64,000 bases of DNA, from the NCBI RefSeq assembly GCF_900458435.1, contig NZ_UHCT01000001.1:1922001-1986000 (forward strand), read 5' to 3'. Positions within the stretch are counted from its first letter, which is position 1. Each line of letters starts with the position of its first letter. Of this stretch, positions 19,638 through 28,420 are shown in pieces. The notes under the pieces were generated by a model. It did no database searches, was not told the origin of the DNA, and worked only from the letters and a program-made list of their open reading frames with translations. The stretch is from Staphylococcus carnosus (GTDB lineage: Bacteria > Bacillota > Bacilli > Staphylococcales > Staphylococcaceae). The translations under genes and the position numbers were made by a program.

Positions 19638-20820
19638 ATACAATAATAAGAACTATCAACGTAATTTCATAATTATGCTTGTCATCCTATTCTTAATTGA
19701 GTTTGCACGAGGGATGTTTGTCTTGAGCTACTTGCCAATCCTCCCGACTGTGTCATCAGTAGCAGTAGGTCTTACTTCTGCAGCTGTTTCTGTCCACTAT
19801 ATTTCAGATGCAGCAACCAATTTTGTAATTGGATTTTTATTAAAGCGATTTGGTGCTAAACCTGTTTTAACTTTAGGCTTTTTAATGGCATTCGGCAGCC
19901 TATTCTTAGTAATATGGTTCCCGTTCAATCCATATATCCTGTTTATAAGTGCAATCTTACTAGGAATTGCATCTAGTCCGATTTGGGTTATTATGCTATC
20001 TAGTGTCCGTGATGAAACACGCGGAAAACAAATGGGACATGTTTACTTTGCATGGTTGTTCGGTCTTTTGCTTGGTATGATCGGTATGAATTTGATTATG
20101 AAAGTTCATCCGACTTCCTTTGCATTCTTGATGTCATTAATGGTTTTAATTGCTTGGATACTTTATTACTTTGTAAAAATAAGATTAACAAACTACAATA
20201 CGCGTAAAGTGAGTCAACAATTGAAACAAATCGGTGGGGTGGCTAAGAAAAATGGTGTACTTTTCCCCGGCATTATTTTACAAGGTGCCTCAATTAGTGC
20301 GCTTGTCCCAATTTTACCTATCTATGCAACAAAAATTATAAAAGTAAGTACAGTTGAATACACAGTTGCGCTTATTATCGGTGGTATCGGGTGCGCGATT
20401 TCAATGCTCTTTTTATCTAAAATCATTGATAATCATGGAAAATCGTTCATGTATCTTACTATCTTTACAGGGTTTATACTGTATACTCTAGGAATATTTG
20501 GACTCTCTTTAATTACGAATATATACATTGTTTGGGGAATCGCACTCTTTATCGGCTTAATGTATGGCTTCTTGCTTCCGGCATGGAATACGTTTATGGC
20601 TAGTTTTATTCATAAAGACGAGCAAGAAGAAACTTGGGGTGTTTTCAATAGCATTCAAGGTTTCGGAGCAATGTTCGGCCCTATCATCGGCGGTATGCTT
20701 TACCAATTTACAGGCTCTGTCAACAACACATTCTATTTTTCAGCAGGTGTATTTATCTTCCTTGCGATTTTCTATGGAGTTTATTTTATAAAACTAAGAA
20801 GACATAGAATTTCTTCATAA
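19615..20820 (+). CDS. ltaA: Glycolipid permease LtaA
   Basis: MFS-type flippase that presents diglucosyl-diacylglycerol on the outer leaflet for lipoteichoic acid assembly by LtaS. The 401-residue protein has about 12 transmembrane helices; [11 protein letters not shown] in helix 1 and [16 protein letters not shown] in helix 2 match LtaA. The start at ATG 19615 (MQSSSSSR) has GGAAAGG about 9 bases upstream, within the 3' end of ugtP; the overlap suggests coupled translation. A terminator follows. Confidence 0.93.
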   Translation: MQSSSSSRYNNKNYQRNFIIMLVILFLIEFARGMFVLSYLPILPTVSSVAVGLTSAAVSVHYISDAATNFVIGFLLKRFGAKPVLTLGFLMAFGSLFLVIWFPFNPYILFISAILLGIASSPIWVIMLSSVRDETRGKQMGHVYFAWLFGLLLGMIGMNLIMKVHPTSFAFLMSLMVLIAWILYYFVKIRLTNYNTRKVSQQLKQIGGVAKKNGVLFPGIILQGASISALVPILPIYATKIIKVSTVEYTVALIIGGIGCAISMLFLSKIIDNHGKSFMYLTIFTGFILYTLGIFGLSLITNIYIVWGIALFIGLMYGFLLPAWNTFMASFIHKDEQEETWGVFNSIQGFGAMFGPIIGGMLYQFTGSVNNTFYFSAGVFIFLAIFYGVYFIKLRRHRISS

Positions 20821-20827
20821 AAATAAT

Positions 20828-20868
20828 AAAGCGGCACTGATTCCATTTTGAATCAGTGCCGCTTTTGT
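20828..20868 (+). terminator. Intrinsic terminator after ltaA
   Basis: AAAGCGGCACTGATTC pairs perfectly with GAATCAGTGCCGCTTT across a six-base loop, followed by T residues. Confidence 0.9.
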
Positions 20869-20876
20869 TATGTATG

Positions 20877-20976
20877 AAAGTATGAGGTCGGGACATTGAA
20901 TTTGAAATCTTTCAGATCAATTTTCATTTCAATTAAAAGCCCACTATTTCTGTACAATGTCCTAGCCTCGTACTTT
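20877..20976. repeat. 100-base hairpin element with 22-base arms, probable dispersed staphylococcal intergenic repeat
   Basis: Left arm 20877-20898 (AAAGTATGAGGTCGGGACATTG) and right arm 20955-20976 pair along 22 positions, with wobble pairs and one mismatch. An inner stem TTGAAAT/ATTTCAA lies between them. The GAGG..GGGACATTG sequence resembles multicopy intergenic repeats of staphylococci. It lies between convergent genes and contains no ORF. Confidence 0.6.
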
Positions 20977-21021
20977 AAATCATTTTAATCAGTACATTCA
21001 AAATTGAATGCTTTTCATTCA

Positions 21022-21531
21022 TTATTTAAAGCTAAATGTGTCAATCTCTTTCCACTTTTCAGCATCATTATCATATTGCAATAATGTCAATGCATCAATT
21101 GTTTCTTTATAATCGATACCTGCAAGTGCAACTTGACCAAAAATATCTTCGAATTCTTGACTAGTTAAACCTTGGGCAATTGTAAAATGCGGAACAAATG
21201 AGTGTTCTGGTTTGCCGTAAAAATCGCCATTATTAAAGCGATTGTCCAACTCTTCTAATTCTGGTGTTTTTTCAACTTTAAAATAAATAACATTGTTGAT
21301 TGGCGCAAAATTTGACGCTTTAGTTGCGTGAATATGCAATGGCTCAACACCTTGCACACGCTCTTTAATTTCTTCTTTTACTTTATCGAAATCCCCATCT
21401 TCTACCTCAAACGAATCTTTAATTGTGATGTGAGGTGGAATTTGCGCATAACGCTCATCGTAACGTTTACGATATGCATCGATTTTTTCACGGAACGTTT
21501 TTGATGGAATTAATGCTAACCCTAAGATCAT
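21022..21531 (-). CDS. 2H phosphoesterase family protein, YjcG-like
   Basis: A 169-residue protein with the two HxT motifs of the 2H phosphoesterase/ligase-T fold: HITIKD near residue 34 and HFTIAQG near 115-121. Such enzymes open 2',3'-cyclic phosphodiesters or act on small nucleotide or RNA substrates; the physiological substrate of the YjcG group is unknown. It is followed downstream of an esterase gene, the same pairing as yjcG-yjcH of Bacillus subtilis, 96 bases apart, so co-transcription is likely. Confidence 0.85.
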   Translation of the reverse strand: MILGLALIPSKTFREKIDAYRKRYDERYAQIPPHITIKDSFEVEDGDFDKVKEEIKERVQGVEPLHIHATKASNFAPINNVIYFKVEKTPELEELDNRFNNGDFYGKPEHSFVPHFTIAQGLTSQEFEDIFGQVALAGIDYKETIDALTLLQYDNDAEKWKEIDTFSFK

Positions 21532-21627
21532 TTGAATTCCTCCTTAATTTAACTATATTGCCATTATAGCAAACATTCAATGAAATCGTTACCAAAAACA
21601 ATAATTTTACAGAATTAACTGAATAAT

Positions 21628-22365
21628 TTATTCTGCCAAAAAATAAATTAACAACGGTTCCATTAATGTTTTCCATGATTTCCATCGATGTGTACCGTCA
21701 AATTCTTCATAATAATGCGTGACTTCTTTTTGATTCAAGACTTGATTTAATTCTCGGTTCGGAGTTAAAAAATCAGCACGTTCTCCTGTTGTCGGTAAAG
21801 CAAAATCAATTTCTTCTTTTCCAACGGCCTGCCAAATATTTAAATGGTCGATAAATTGACAACGATCAGCCAAAACATCTACAACTTCATTGAACATTGG
21901 ACTAAACATTCCAACTTGACTAAATAATCTAGGATAAGAAAGTGCAGTCATCAATGCAATTGAACCCGCTAAACTATCCCCTAATAAAATACGTCCATTT
22001 GCGACTTTATATGTTGGGAAGTTTTGATCAATGTATGGAAGTATTTCTTTAGCCATCGCTTTTACTGTCAGAGGGGCTTTACTACCATTCGGTGAAAACT
22101 CTTCTCTGCGCAAATCTACTGTTTCATAATGAAAACCAATAATAATAGCACGTTCAATCTTGTCTTCTTTTCTTAATTTTTCATATGTACGATGAATACG
22201 ACCGTATCTGAAAAAGTCTAGACCATCAAAACAAAAAATCACTTTATATTTAAATAAGGGTGTGTAATCCTCAGGAAGATAAATGGAAAATGTGATATCC
22301 CGTTTTAAAAGTTCACTATGGAAAGTTGTTTTATTTACAGTACCTATTTTAAATTCAGTCATCAT
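21628..22365 (-). CDS. Esterase-family alpha/beta hydrolase (YjcH / esterase D-like)
   Basis: A 245-residue protein with the putative-esterase fold. The nucleophile elbow is GDSLAGSIA (Ser within G-D-S-x-A-G), and the C-terminal HRWKSW carries the likely catalytic His. There is no signal peptide. Related proteins hydrolyse S-formylglutathione, siderophore or simple esters; the substrate here is unknown. It starts at tandem ATGs preceded by GAGGAGAG and probably forms a unit with the 2H phosphoesterase gene. Confidence 0.82.
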   Translation of the reverse strand: MMTEFKIGTVNKTTFHSELLKRDITFSIYLPEDYTPLFKYKVIFCFDGLDFFRYGRIHRTYEKLRKEDKIERAIIIGFHYETVDLRREEFSPNGSKAPLTVKAMAKEILPYIDQNFPTYKVANGRILLGDSLAGSIALMTALSYPRLFSQVGMFSPMFNEVVDVLADRCQFIDHLNIWQAVGKEEIDFALPTTGERADFLTPNRELNQVLNQKEVTHYYEEFDGTHRWKSWKTLMEPLLIYFLAE

Positions 22366-22516
22366 TCATCTCTCCTCAATTAATATATGCTTCATTGTAA
22401 CAATTTTTTAACTGATATGGTATCAAGCTAGATATATACTACATCTTTCAGCAAATTTCCGATAGATTTACTACGAATTTGAATTGTTAATTTATTTATT
22501 AATTTCATTAAAACTG

Positions 22517-22545
22517 TTGCACGGAACCTTTTATAACAGTATAAT
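22517..22545 (+). promoter_or_regulatory. Promoter of the alanine/glycine symporter gene
   Basis: TTGCAC (22517-22522) and TATAAT (22540-22545) are separated by 17 bases. This leaves a leader of about 117 bases that contains an 8-bp hairpin (ACGTTTAT 22606-22613 with ATAAACGT 22628-22635). Confidence 0.75.
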
Positions 22546-22668
22546 TATTAAAAATCATTGTAACTTATGCATGTCGACACACATACAAATAAATTGAAAA
22601 GTTATACGTTTATTTTTAGGGATGGATATAAACGTGTTATTTTTCGGTTTTATAAGGGGGAAGTCATT

Positions 22669-24315
22669 ATGCTAGAAAGTATTGTAGCTTGGTTTAATGA
22701 AGTAGTATGGAGTAAACCACTTGTTTACGGCTTGTTGATTACTGGTATTTTATTCTCATTAATGATGAAATTTTTCCAGGTCAGGCATTTTAAAGAAATG
22801 ATTCGACTGATGTTCCATGGTGAAAAATCACCTACTGGGATTTCGAGTTTTCAAGCGATTGCATTATCTCTAGCCGGACGTGTAGGAACTGGTAACATTG
22901 TCGGAGTATCCACTGCTATCTTCATTGGGGGGCCTGGAGCTGTTTTTTGGATGTGGATTACAGCATTCTTAGGAGCAAGTAGTGCATTTATTGAATCTAC
23001 TTTAGGTCAAATTTTCAAACGAGAAGAAAAAGGTGAATACCGAGGCGGGCCTGCATACTACATTCAATATGGAATTAAAGGGCGTTTAGGCAAAATTTAT
23101 GGTCTTGTTTTTGCGATTGTAACTGTGATTTCTGTTGGTCTCCTTTTACCTGGAGTTCAATCCAACGCAATTGCCAGCTCTATGCATAACGCTTTTAAAG
23201 TTCCGAGTTGGATTATCGCTACAATTTTAGCTGTAATTTTAGGCTTAATTATATTTGGCGGTGTTAAATGGATTGCTAACGTCGCAACTGCAGTTGTTCC
23301 ATTCATGGCAATTATTTATATCTTAATGGCTGTATTTATTATCATTCTTAATATACAAGCAGTTCCTGCATTATTCGCACTTATTTTTAAATCAGCATTC
23401 GGGATGCAAGCAGCATTTGGGGGTATCTTCGGTGCTATGATTGAAATCGGTGTGAAGCGTGGACTTTACTCAAACGAGGCAGGTCAAGGTACTGGGCCGC
23501 ACGCCGCTGCAGCTGCAGAAGTTTCTCACCCAGCTAAACAAGGACTTGTACAAGCTTTCTCAGTTTATGTTGACACATTATTTGTATGTACAGCGACTGC
23601 ATTAATTATTTTGATTTCAGGAACATATAACACAACTAATGGCGATGTAGGACCTGGCGGATTACCGAAACTGATTAAAGATAACGGAATATTCGTACAA
23701 TCAGCTGACGGAACAAAAGACTATTCTGGTACAGCGATGTATGCACAAGCAGGTATTGATAAAGCCTTGCAAGGCGGCAGTTATCATTTTGATCCGACAT
23801 TCTCAGGTGTAGGTTCATACTTTATTGCAATTGCATTATTCTTCTTTGCCTTTACTACTATTTTGGCATACTACTATATCGCAGAAACAAATATCGCTTA
23901 TATGACACGAAATAGCTCACGCTTTACGACTACTATCTGGATTAATGTTGCACGTGTGGTATTAATTGGTGCAACTGTATATGGTTCAATTAAAACAGCT
24001 GACATTGCATGGAGCATGGGTGACTTAGGTGTAGGTATGATGGCTTGGCTAAATATCATTGCTATTTGGATTCTTCATCGTCCTGCCGTAGACGCCCTTA
24101 AAGACTATGAAAGTCAGATGAAGCGTTTAGGATCAGGTAACCACGCTATTTACCACCCTGACCCGAAAAAATTGCCGAATGCGACATTCTGGCTCGAAGA
24201 TTATCCAAAACGATTGAAAAAAGCACATTTCAACGAAGAACAGGATAACGATGAGGATAATGATCAAAATCCAGAACCTAATGTACCACTTGGCAAAAAT
24301 TTGAAAGAAGTTTAA
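22669..24315 (+). CDS. Alanine/glycine:cation symporter (AGCS family)
   Basis: Na+- or H+-coupled amino acid importer with about 11 transmembrane helices. Family motifs are GRVGTGNIVGVSTAIFIGGPGAVF, split here as GTGNIVGV and GGPGAVFWMW, and SNEAGQGTGPHAAAAA. The start is set at ATG 22669 (MLESIVAWFNEVVW), with the strong ribosome binding site AAGGGGG 8 bases upstream, giving 548 residues. The in-frame ATG at 22567 is at the beginning of the transcript leader and has no site. The C-terminal tail is highly acidic. Confidence 0.9.
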   Translation: MLESIVAWFNEVVWSKPLVYGLLITGILFSLMMKFFQVRHFKEMIRLMFHGEKSPTGISSFQAIALSLAGRVGTGNIVGVSTAIFIGGPGAVFWMWITAFLGASSAFIESTLGQIFKREEKGEYRGGPAYYIQYGIKGRLGKIYGLVFAIVTVISVGLLLPGVQSNAIASSMHNAFKVPSWIIATILAVILGLIIFGGVKWIANVATAVVPFMAIIYILMAVFIIILNIQAVPALFALIFKSAFGMQAAFGGIFGAMIEIGVKRGLYSNEAGQGTGPHAAAAAEVSHPAKQGLVQAFSVYVDTLFVCTATALIILISGTYNTTNGDVGPGGLPKLIKDNGIFVQSADGTKDYSGTAMYAQAGIDKALQGGSYHFDPTFSGVGSYFIAIALFFFAFTTILAYYYIAETNIAYMTRNSSRFTTTIWINVARVVLIGATVYGSIKTADIAWSMGDLGVGMMAWLNIIAIWILHRPAVDALKDYESQMKRLGSGNHAIYHPDPKKLPNATFWLEDYPKRLKKAHFNEEQDNDEDNDQNPEPNVPLGKNLKEV

Positions 24316-24385
24316 CTAATTCCATCTATATTTTCTGATTCTATTTATACCTTAAAAAGTAATTATGATATTCAATGATTATATG

Positions 24386-24432
24386 ACATGGGTTCCAAGA
24401 GAAACTTTAATTCTTTTGGAACCCATGTTCTT
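24386..24432 (+). terminator. Intrinsic terminator after the symporter
   Basis: An 18-bp stem (24386-24403 with 24411-24428, one wobble pair) is followed by TTCTTT. Confidence 0.85.
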
Positions 24433-24567
24433 TCAATAACCAATCAATTGACCCTATTTTATAATGTATCTGTTTTCTCTTACAATTTCTTTTAAAATAT
24501 TACTTTTTGAGCGTTATTAAATAGGATATACTAATATGTAAGTCTATTTCTTTAGGAGGAAATAATT

Positions 24568-25653
24568 ATGCTTAACAAAGTATGGTTCAGGACAGGCATA
24601 ATGCTTATCATTCTGTTCGTACTGATTAAGTTGATAATGGAAGTTCATGTTATTTTCAATCCAATTATCATTATAGTTAAATCAGTATTATTGCCATTTA
24701 TTTTGAGCGGATTCTTATTTTATGTATTCCTGCCGCTTCAAAAGTTATTAGAAAAATATCGCGTTCCTCGTTGGGGAAGCATTACAATTATATTTGTAAT
24801 CCTAATTGGTATCATAACAGCTGCTGTTACTGTAGTAGCTCCACTAATTATGAACCAAATCAACAACTTAATAAAACAAGCACCGCAATTACAACAAGAA
24901 ACTCAAACGATGATTAAATATGCATTAGATCAAATGGATAAATTGCCTAATGATGTGACAGATCGTGTAAATAAAGTCGTTAAATCATTTGGAGATAACG
25001 TTACAAATGTCTTAACAAACTCTATTTCGATTGTATCTCAAATCATTTCAACGTTATTCTTATTGATTATGGTTCCGTTCTTCTTAATTTATATGTTGAA
25101 AGACCATGAAAAATTCATTCCATCCATTGCTAAATTGTTTAATGGAGATCGTAAAGTATTCGTAGTAAACTTGCTAAAAGATTTAAACCATACTTTGCAA
25201 TCATATATTCAAGGACAAGTAACAGTTAGTTTTATCTTAGGTGTAATTCTTTATATCGGATATTCAATTATCGGATTAGATTATACATTATTACTTGTAC
25301 TCTTTGCCGGTGTCGCTAATATGATTCCGTTCTTAGGACCTTGGATGTCCTTTGCACCTGCTGCAATTATCGGTATTATCCAAAGCCCTACGGCGTTCAT
25401 ATGGGTTTGTGTCGTTACACTTGTAGCACAACAATTAGAAGGTAACGTCATTACTCCTAACGTAATGGGTAAATCATTGAGCATTCACCCGCTTACAATC
25501 ATCGTCGTCATTTTAGCTGCAGGTAATCTAGGTGGATTCGTATTAATTTTAGTTGCTGTTCCATTATATGCAGTGATTAAAACAATTGTACGTAACGTCT
25601 TTAAATATCGTCAGTCTATAATGATGAAAGCTCAAAGCGATGTAAAAGATTAA
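24568..25653 (+). CDS. AI-2E family transporter (PerM-like membrane protein)
   Basis: A 361-residue membrane protein with an N-terminal hydrophobic pair of helices, a soluble loop rich in Gln/Asp (about 110-150) and a C-terminal membrane bundle. GPWMSFAPAAIIGIIQSP and EGNVITPNVMGKSL are typical of the AI-2E/PerM/YtvI superfamily. Members have been linked to Na+/Li+ export or quorum-signal export; which applies here is unknown. The ribosome binding site AGGAGG precedes the ATG, and a TATACT box near 24526 is a possible -10. Single-gene unit. Confidence 0.85.
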   Translation: MLNKVWFRTGIMLIILFVLIKLIMEVHVIFNPIIIIVKSVLLPFILSGFLFYVFLPLQKLLEKYRVPRWGSITIIFVILIGIITAAVTVVAPLIMNQINNLIKQAPQLQQETQTMIKYALDQMDKLPNDVTDRVNKVVKSFGDNVTNVLTNSISIVSQIISTLFLLIMVPFFLIYMLKDHEKFIPSIAKLFNGDRKVFVVNLLKDLNHTLQSYIQGQVTVSFILGVILYIGYSIIGLDYTLLLVLFAGVANMIPFLGPWMSFAPAAIIGIIQSPTAFIWVCVVTLVAQQLEGNVITPNVMGKSLSIHPLTIIVVILAAGNLGGFVLILVAVPLYAVIKTIVRNVFKYRQSIMMKAQSDVKD

Positions 25654-25682
25654 TACCATTAAAACTTAAAAATTAACAACAT

Positions 25683-25730
25683 AACAGGCGTGCATACTTG
25701 AACAAATAAGTATGCACGCCTGTTACTTCT
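25683..25730 (+). terminator. Intrinsic terminator after AI-2E family gene
   Basis: A perfect 17-bp stem (AACAGGCGTGCATACTT 25683-25699 with its complement 25708-25724). Confidence 0.85.
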
Positions 25731-25777
25731 ACAATAAAGCGCTGTAATTATCTCTTTAAAAAGAAATTACAGCGCTT
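25730..25777 (-). terminator. Intrinsic terminator after MFS gene
   Basis: A perfect 13-bp stem (AAGCGCTGTAATT 25737-25749 with 25765-25777) just beyond the stop of the minus-strand MFS gene. Together with the neighbouring hairpin it gives each convergent transcript its own terminator. Confidence 0.8.
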
Positions 25778-25781
25778 AATT

Positions 25782-27020
25782 TTATGCGTTTTCTAAATAG
25801 CGTTTCCCGCGCAACGGAATATGTTTCAATGATAAAAGCATCACGAGTGAAATCATATATAAACAAGCAAGGAAAATCATTGTACCTAACATACCTGAAT
25901 GATCCATCAAGAAGCCAATCGCAATCGGCGATAATCCCCCTACTGCACGCCCAACATTGAAAATAACATTATTGGCCGTACTTCTGATATGTGTGGGATA
26001 AAAACTGCTGATAACAGCCCCATAACCCGCAAACATTCCATTAACGAAAAAGCCGACAAAGGCACCACCGATTAATAAAGCAATGGAACTTTGCGCAAAA
26101 ACATAAAGAAATACAGAAGCCGCAGAGGCAATTAAGAAAATACTATATGATATTTTGGCTCCGAATTTATCAAGAATCTGTCCAAAGCACAACATACCAA
26201 GGCTCATACCAATAATTGTACTTATCGTCCATAAAGATGAGTTGGAGACACTTAATCCATGTTGCTTTTGCAAAATTGAAGGCAACCAGTTCATAAGACC
26301 GAAGTATCCTGCTACTTGTACACTAGACATTATTGTCAAAGCGATAGTTGTGTGTGCTTTATTCTTTGAATTAAACAAAAGCGTAATCGGTGAATTCTCT
26401 TTCTTTTCTAGCGTCTGTTTTGCTTTTGTACGTTTCCAAGCATCTGTTTCATCGAGATTTCGGCGAATATAGAAAGCTAAAATAACTGGAATCACACCGA
26501 TTAAAAAGAGCGCACGCCATCCCCATAAAGGTAAAATTGCTGCAGCAAGCAATGCTGCTGTTAAAGCTCCCACTTGACCGCCAATCGCAACAACTGAAGA
26601 TACTCTTCCTAACTTTTTCATCGCAAACACTTCGGCTACGAGTGCCATTCCAATTCCAAACTCTCCGCCGCCTCCCATTCCGGCAATGAAACGTAAAATA
26701 TATACAATATAAATGTTATGCGCTATTGAAAGCAATGCAGTAGCAATCGCAAATAAGAATATCGTATATGTAAAAATACGAATACGTCCATATTTATCAG
26801 CAAGCACTCCGAAAATCACGCCGCCAAAAAGCATACCAAAATTAGTAATTGATGATATAAGCCCCGCTTCTGCAGACGTAATATGAAATTCATTAATAAT
26901 ACTTGATAATGCAAATGCTAAAAACATCACGTCCATGTTCTCAAGACCGAATCCAAGCATAGAAGATGTAAGTATCTTATTAGAATATGACTTGTCTTGC
27001 TGATTAATCTTTTTTACCAT
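25782..27020 (-). CDS. MFS transporter, AAHS / NiaP-like group
   Basis: A 12-helix major facilitator. The first helix GFGLENMDVMFLAFAL and the loop motif ADKYGRIRIF are typical of the branch that includes aromatic-acid, nicotinate and sugar-phosphate importers. The substrate is not identifiable. The start is taken at ATG 27020 (MVKKINQQ, 412 residues), with a weak GGGTGA site 5-6 bases upstream; an in-frame TTG 18 bases earlier has none. Confidence 0.78.
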   Translation of the reverse strand: MVKKINQQDKSYSNKILTSSMLGFGLENMDVMFLAFALSSIINEFHITSAEAGLISSITNFGMLFGGVIFGVLADKYGRIRIFTYTIFLFAIATALLSIAHNIYIVYILRFIAGMGGGGEFGIGMALVAEVFAMKKLGRVSSVVAIGGQVGALTAALLAAAILPLWGWRALFLIGVIPVILAFYIRRNLDETDAWKRTKAKQTLEKKENSPITLLFNSKNKAHTTIALTIMSSVQVAGYFGLMNWLPSILQKQHGLSVSNSSLWTISTIIGMSLGMLCFGQILDKFGAKISYSIFLIASAASVFLYVFAQSSIALLIGGAFVGFFVNGMFAGYGAVISSFYPTHIRSTANNVIFNVGRAVGGLSPIAIGFLMDHSGMLGTMIFLACLYMISLVMLLSLKHIPLRGKRYLENA

Positions 27021-27179
27021 GATAGTCACCCATTTCAATAATATGTATTATTAAATTTTCTCTGTTACATATCATACACTTTTAAAAACCTATTGGATAG
27101 ATGTTTTTATACAAAAAACTCTGTAACCCAAAATAGGTACAGAGTAATAGATACATATTTATTATTTAAGCTCTCTCTA

Positions 27180-27385
27180 ATAGGACTGGCTGCTCAAATT
27201 ATAGAGGTTAAGCAACTTTTAGCTGCTTAACCTTTTTTATACTCTTTTTCTTCAATCATAGTGTCGAATTCTATATTTTTTAATTTCCAGTGTAGTTGAT
27301 ATAAAATGATTCATAGGCGCAACTTATCTCCTTTAATTTTGGTGTGGTTACTTTAAATTATAGAGATAATTGCGCTATTTTTATA
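27180..27385 (-). mobile_element. Probable internally deleted ISL3-type insertion sequence remnant
   Basis: On the minus strand a strong ribosome binding site (AAAGGAGATAAG) leads to ATG 27314, whose first 12 codons (MNHFISTTLEIK) resemble, from memory, the N-terminus of ISL3-family staphylococcal transposases. The frame then diverges and stops at 27252 after 20 residues. The site is buried in a 13-bp hairpin with the upstream GCGCAATTATCTC, as in many IS elements that silence read-through. A second hairpin (AGGTTAAGCA/TGCTTAACCT, 27205-27233) lies at the other side. The sequence AAATTATAGAG occurs at both ends in the same orientation. The central transposase is missing. Confidence 0.5.
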
Positions 27386-27426
27386 TCAAAAAATCGGACG
27401 AGTGATTTTCTCACCAGTCCGATTTA
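27384..27426 (-). terminator. Intrinsic terminator after fabI
   Basis: On the minus strand AAATCGGAC-type arms (27391-27399 and 27417-27425) with inner pairing are followed by a run of T. Confidence 0.85.
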
Positions 27427-27437
27427 GTATAGAACTA

Positions 27438-28208
27438 TTATTTAATAGCATGGAAACCAGCGTCAACATGAATATTTTCGCCTGTTACACCACTTGATAA
27501 ATCACTTAATAAGTAAGCAGCTGTTTTACCGACTTCTTCTTGGTCGACATTACGTTTTAATGGTGCACGTTCTTCGACTTCTCTTAAAATCACATTTAAG
27601 TCGCCTACACCTTTCGCACTTACCGTACGGATTGGCCCAGCAGAAATAGAATTTACGCGAATGTTTTCTCCGCCTAAATCTAATGCTAAGTAACGTACAT
27701 TCGCTTCTAAACTTGCTTTTGCAACGCCCATTACATTGTAATTAGGGATTGCTAATTCGCCGCCAAGGTAAGTTGTTGCTACAATACTTCCGCCTTCTGG
27801 CATTAATTTCTTCGCTTCACGCGCAACAATTGTTAAAGAATAAGAACTGATATCTTGTGCAAGCAAGAAACCTTCACGTGATGTATCTGAGAAACGGCCG
27901 CGTAAATCTTCTACATTAGAAAATGCGATTGAGTGATAAACACCGTCAATATTTCCTAAGTCTTCACCAATTTGTTTAAAGCCATTGATGACATCCTCAT
28001 CACTTTGAACATCAATTTGGTACATGTGCTGTTGTTCTTGATTTAATTGATCGTACAATTTTTCTAATTGTTTTTTACTGCGTTCTTTACGATATGTAAA
28101 TACAAGTTTCGCTCCTAATTGATCTAATACTTTAGCAACACCAAAACCAATACTGCGTTTGTTTGCTACTCCCATAATGACATAAGTTTTACCTTCTAAA
28201 CTGAACAT
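27438..28208 (-). CDS. fabI: Enoyl-[acyl-carrier-protein] reductase (NADPH) FabI
   Basis: Last step of each fatty-acid elongation cycle; a short-chain dehydrogenase fold of 256 residues. The catalytic Tyr147, Tyr157 and Lys164 (S. aureus numbering, identical here) are all present, as is the nucleotide-binding GVANKRSIGFGVAK. Residue 204, Phe in S. aureus FabI, is Leu here, and 99 is Val instead of Met; both positions lie at the inhibitor pocket. Own terminator, and preceded by a gap with no FapR-type box that I can see. Confidence 0.96.
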   Translation of the reverse strand: MFSLEGKTYVIMGVANKRSIGFGVAKVLDQLGAKLVFTYRKERSKKQLEKLYDQLNQEQQHMYQIDVQSDEDVINGFKQIGEDLGNIDGVYHSIAFSNVEDLRGRFSDTSREGFLLAQDISSYSLTIVAREAKKLMPEGGSIVATTYLGGELAIPNYNVMGVAKASLEANVRYLALDLGGENIRVNSISAGPIRTVSAKGVGDLNVILREVEERAPLKRNVDQEEVGKTAAYLLSDLSSGVTGENIHVDAGFHAIK

Positions 28209-28344
28209 GAAAACGCTCCTTCATTTCATTATTATTTTCATTCACGATTATAGATATTATAACATTTTTAAACAGTTTACACTGCTTAAAGCTATTCTAG
28301 TTATTGGCAATAGAAGTATTTTATCACTTCTAACATATATAGCA

Positions 28345-28403
28345 CAACTCTTAAATAAAACGAAGAAACCCTCCGTATACTTTTCAATATACCGAAGGAT
28401 TTC
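28345..28403 (-). terminator. Intrinsic terminator after cpaA
   Basis: Arms 28365-28379 and 28389-28403 (GAAATCCTTCGGTATA with wobble pairs on the minus strand) are followed by a T-rich tract. Confidence 0.75.
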
Positions 28404-28420
28404 TAAAATCTTTATAACTA

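Noticed and set aside
27118..27145. Small hairpin ACTCTGTA/TACAGAGT near the MFS gene
   Set aside because: Only 8 bp, without T-run or link to a gene; may be chance or part of the MFS upstream region.
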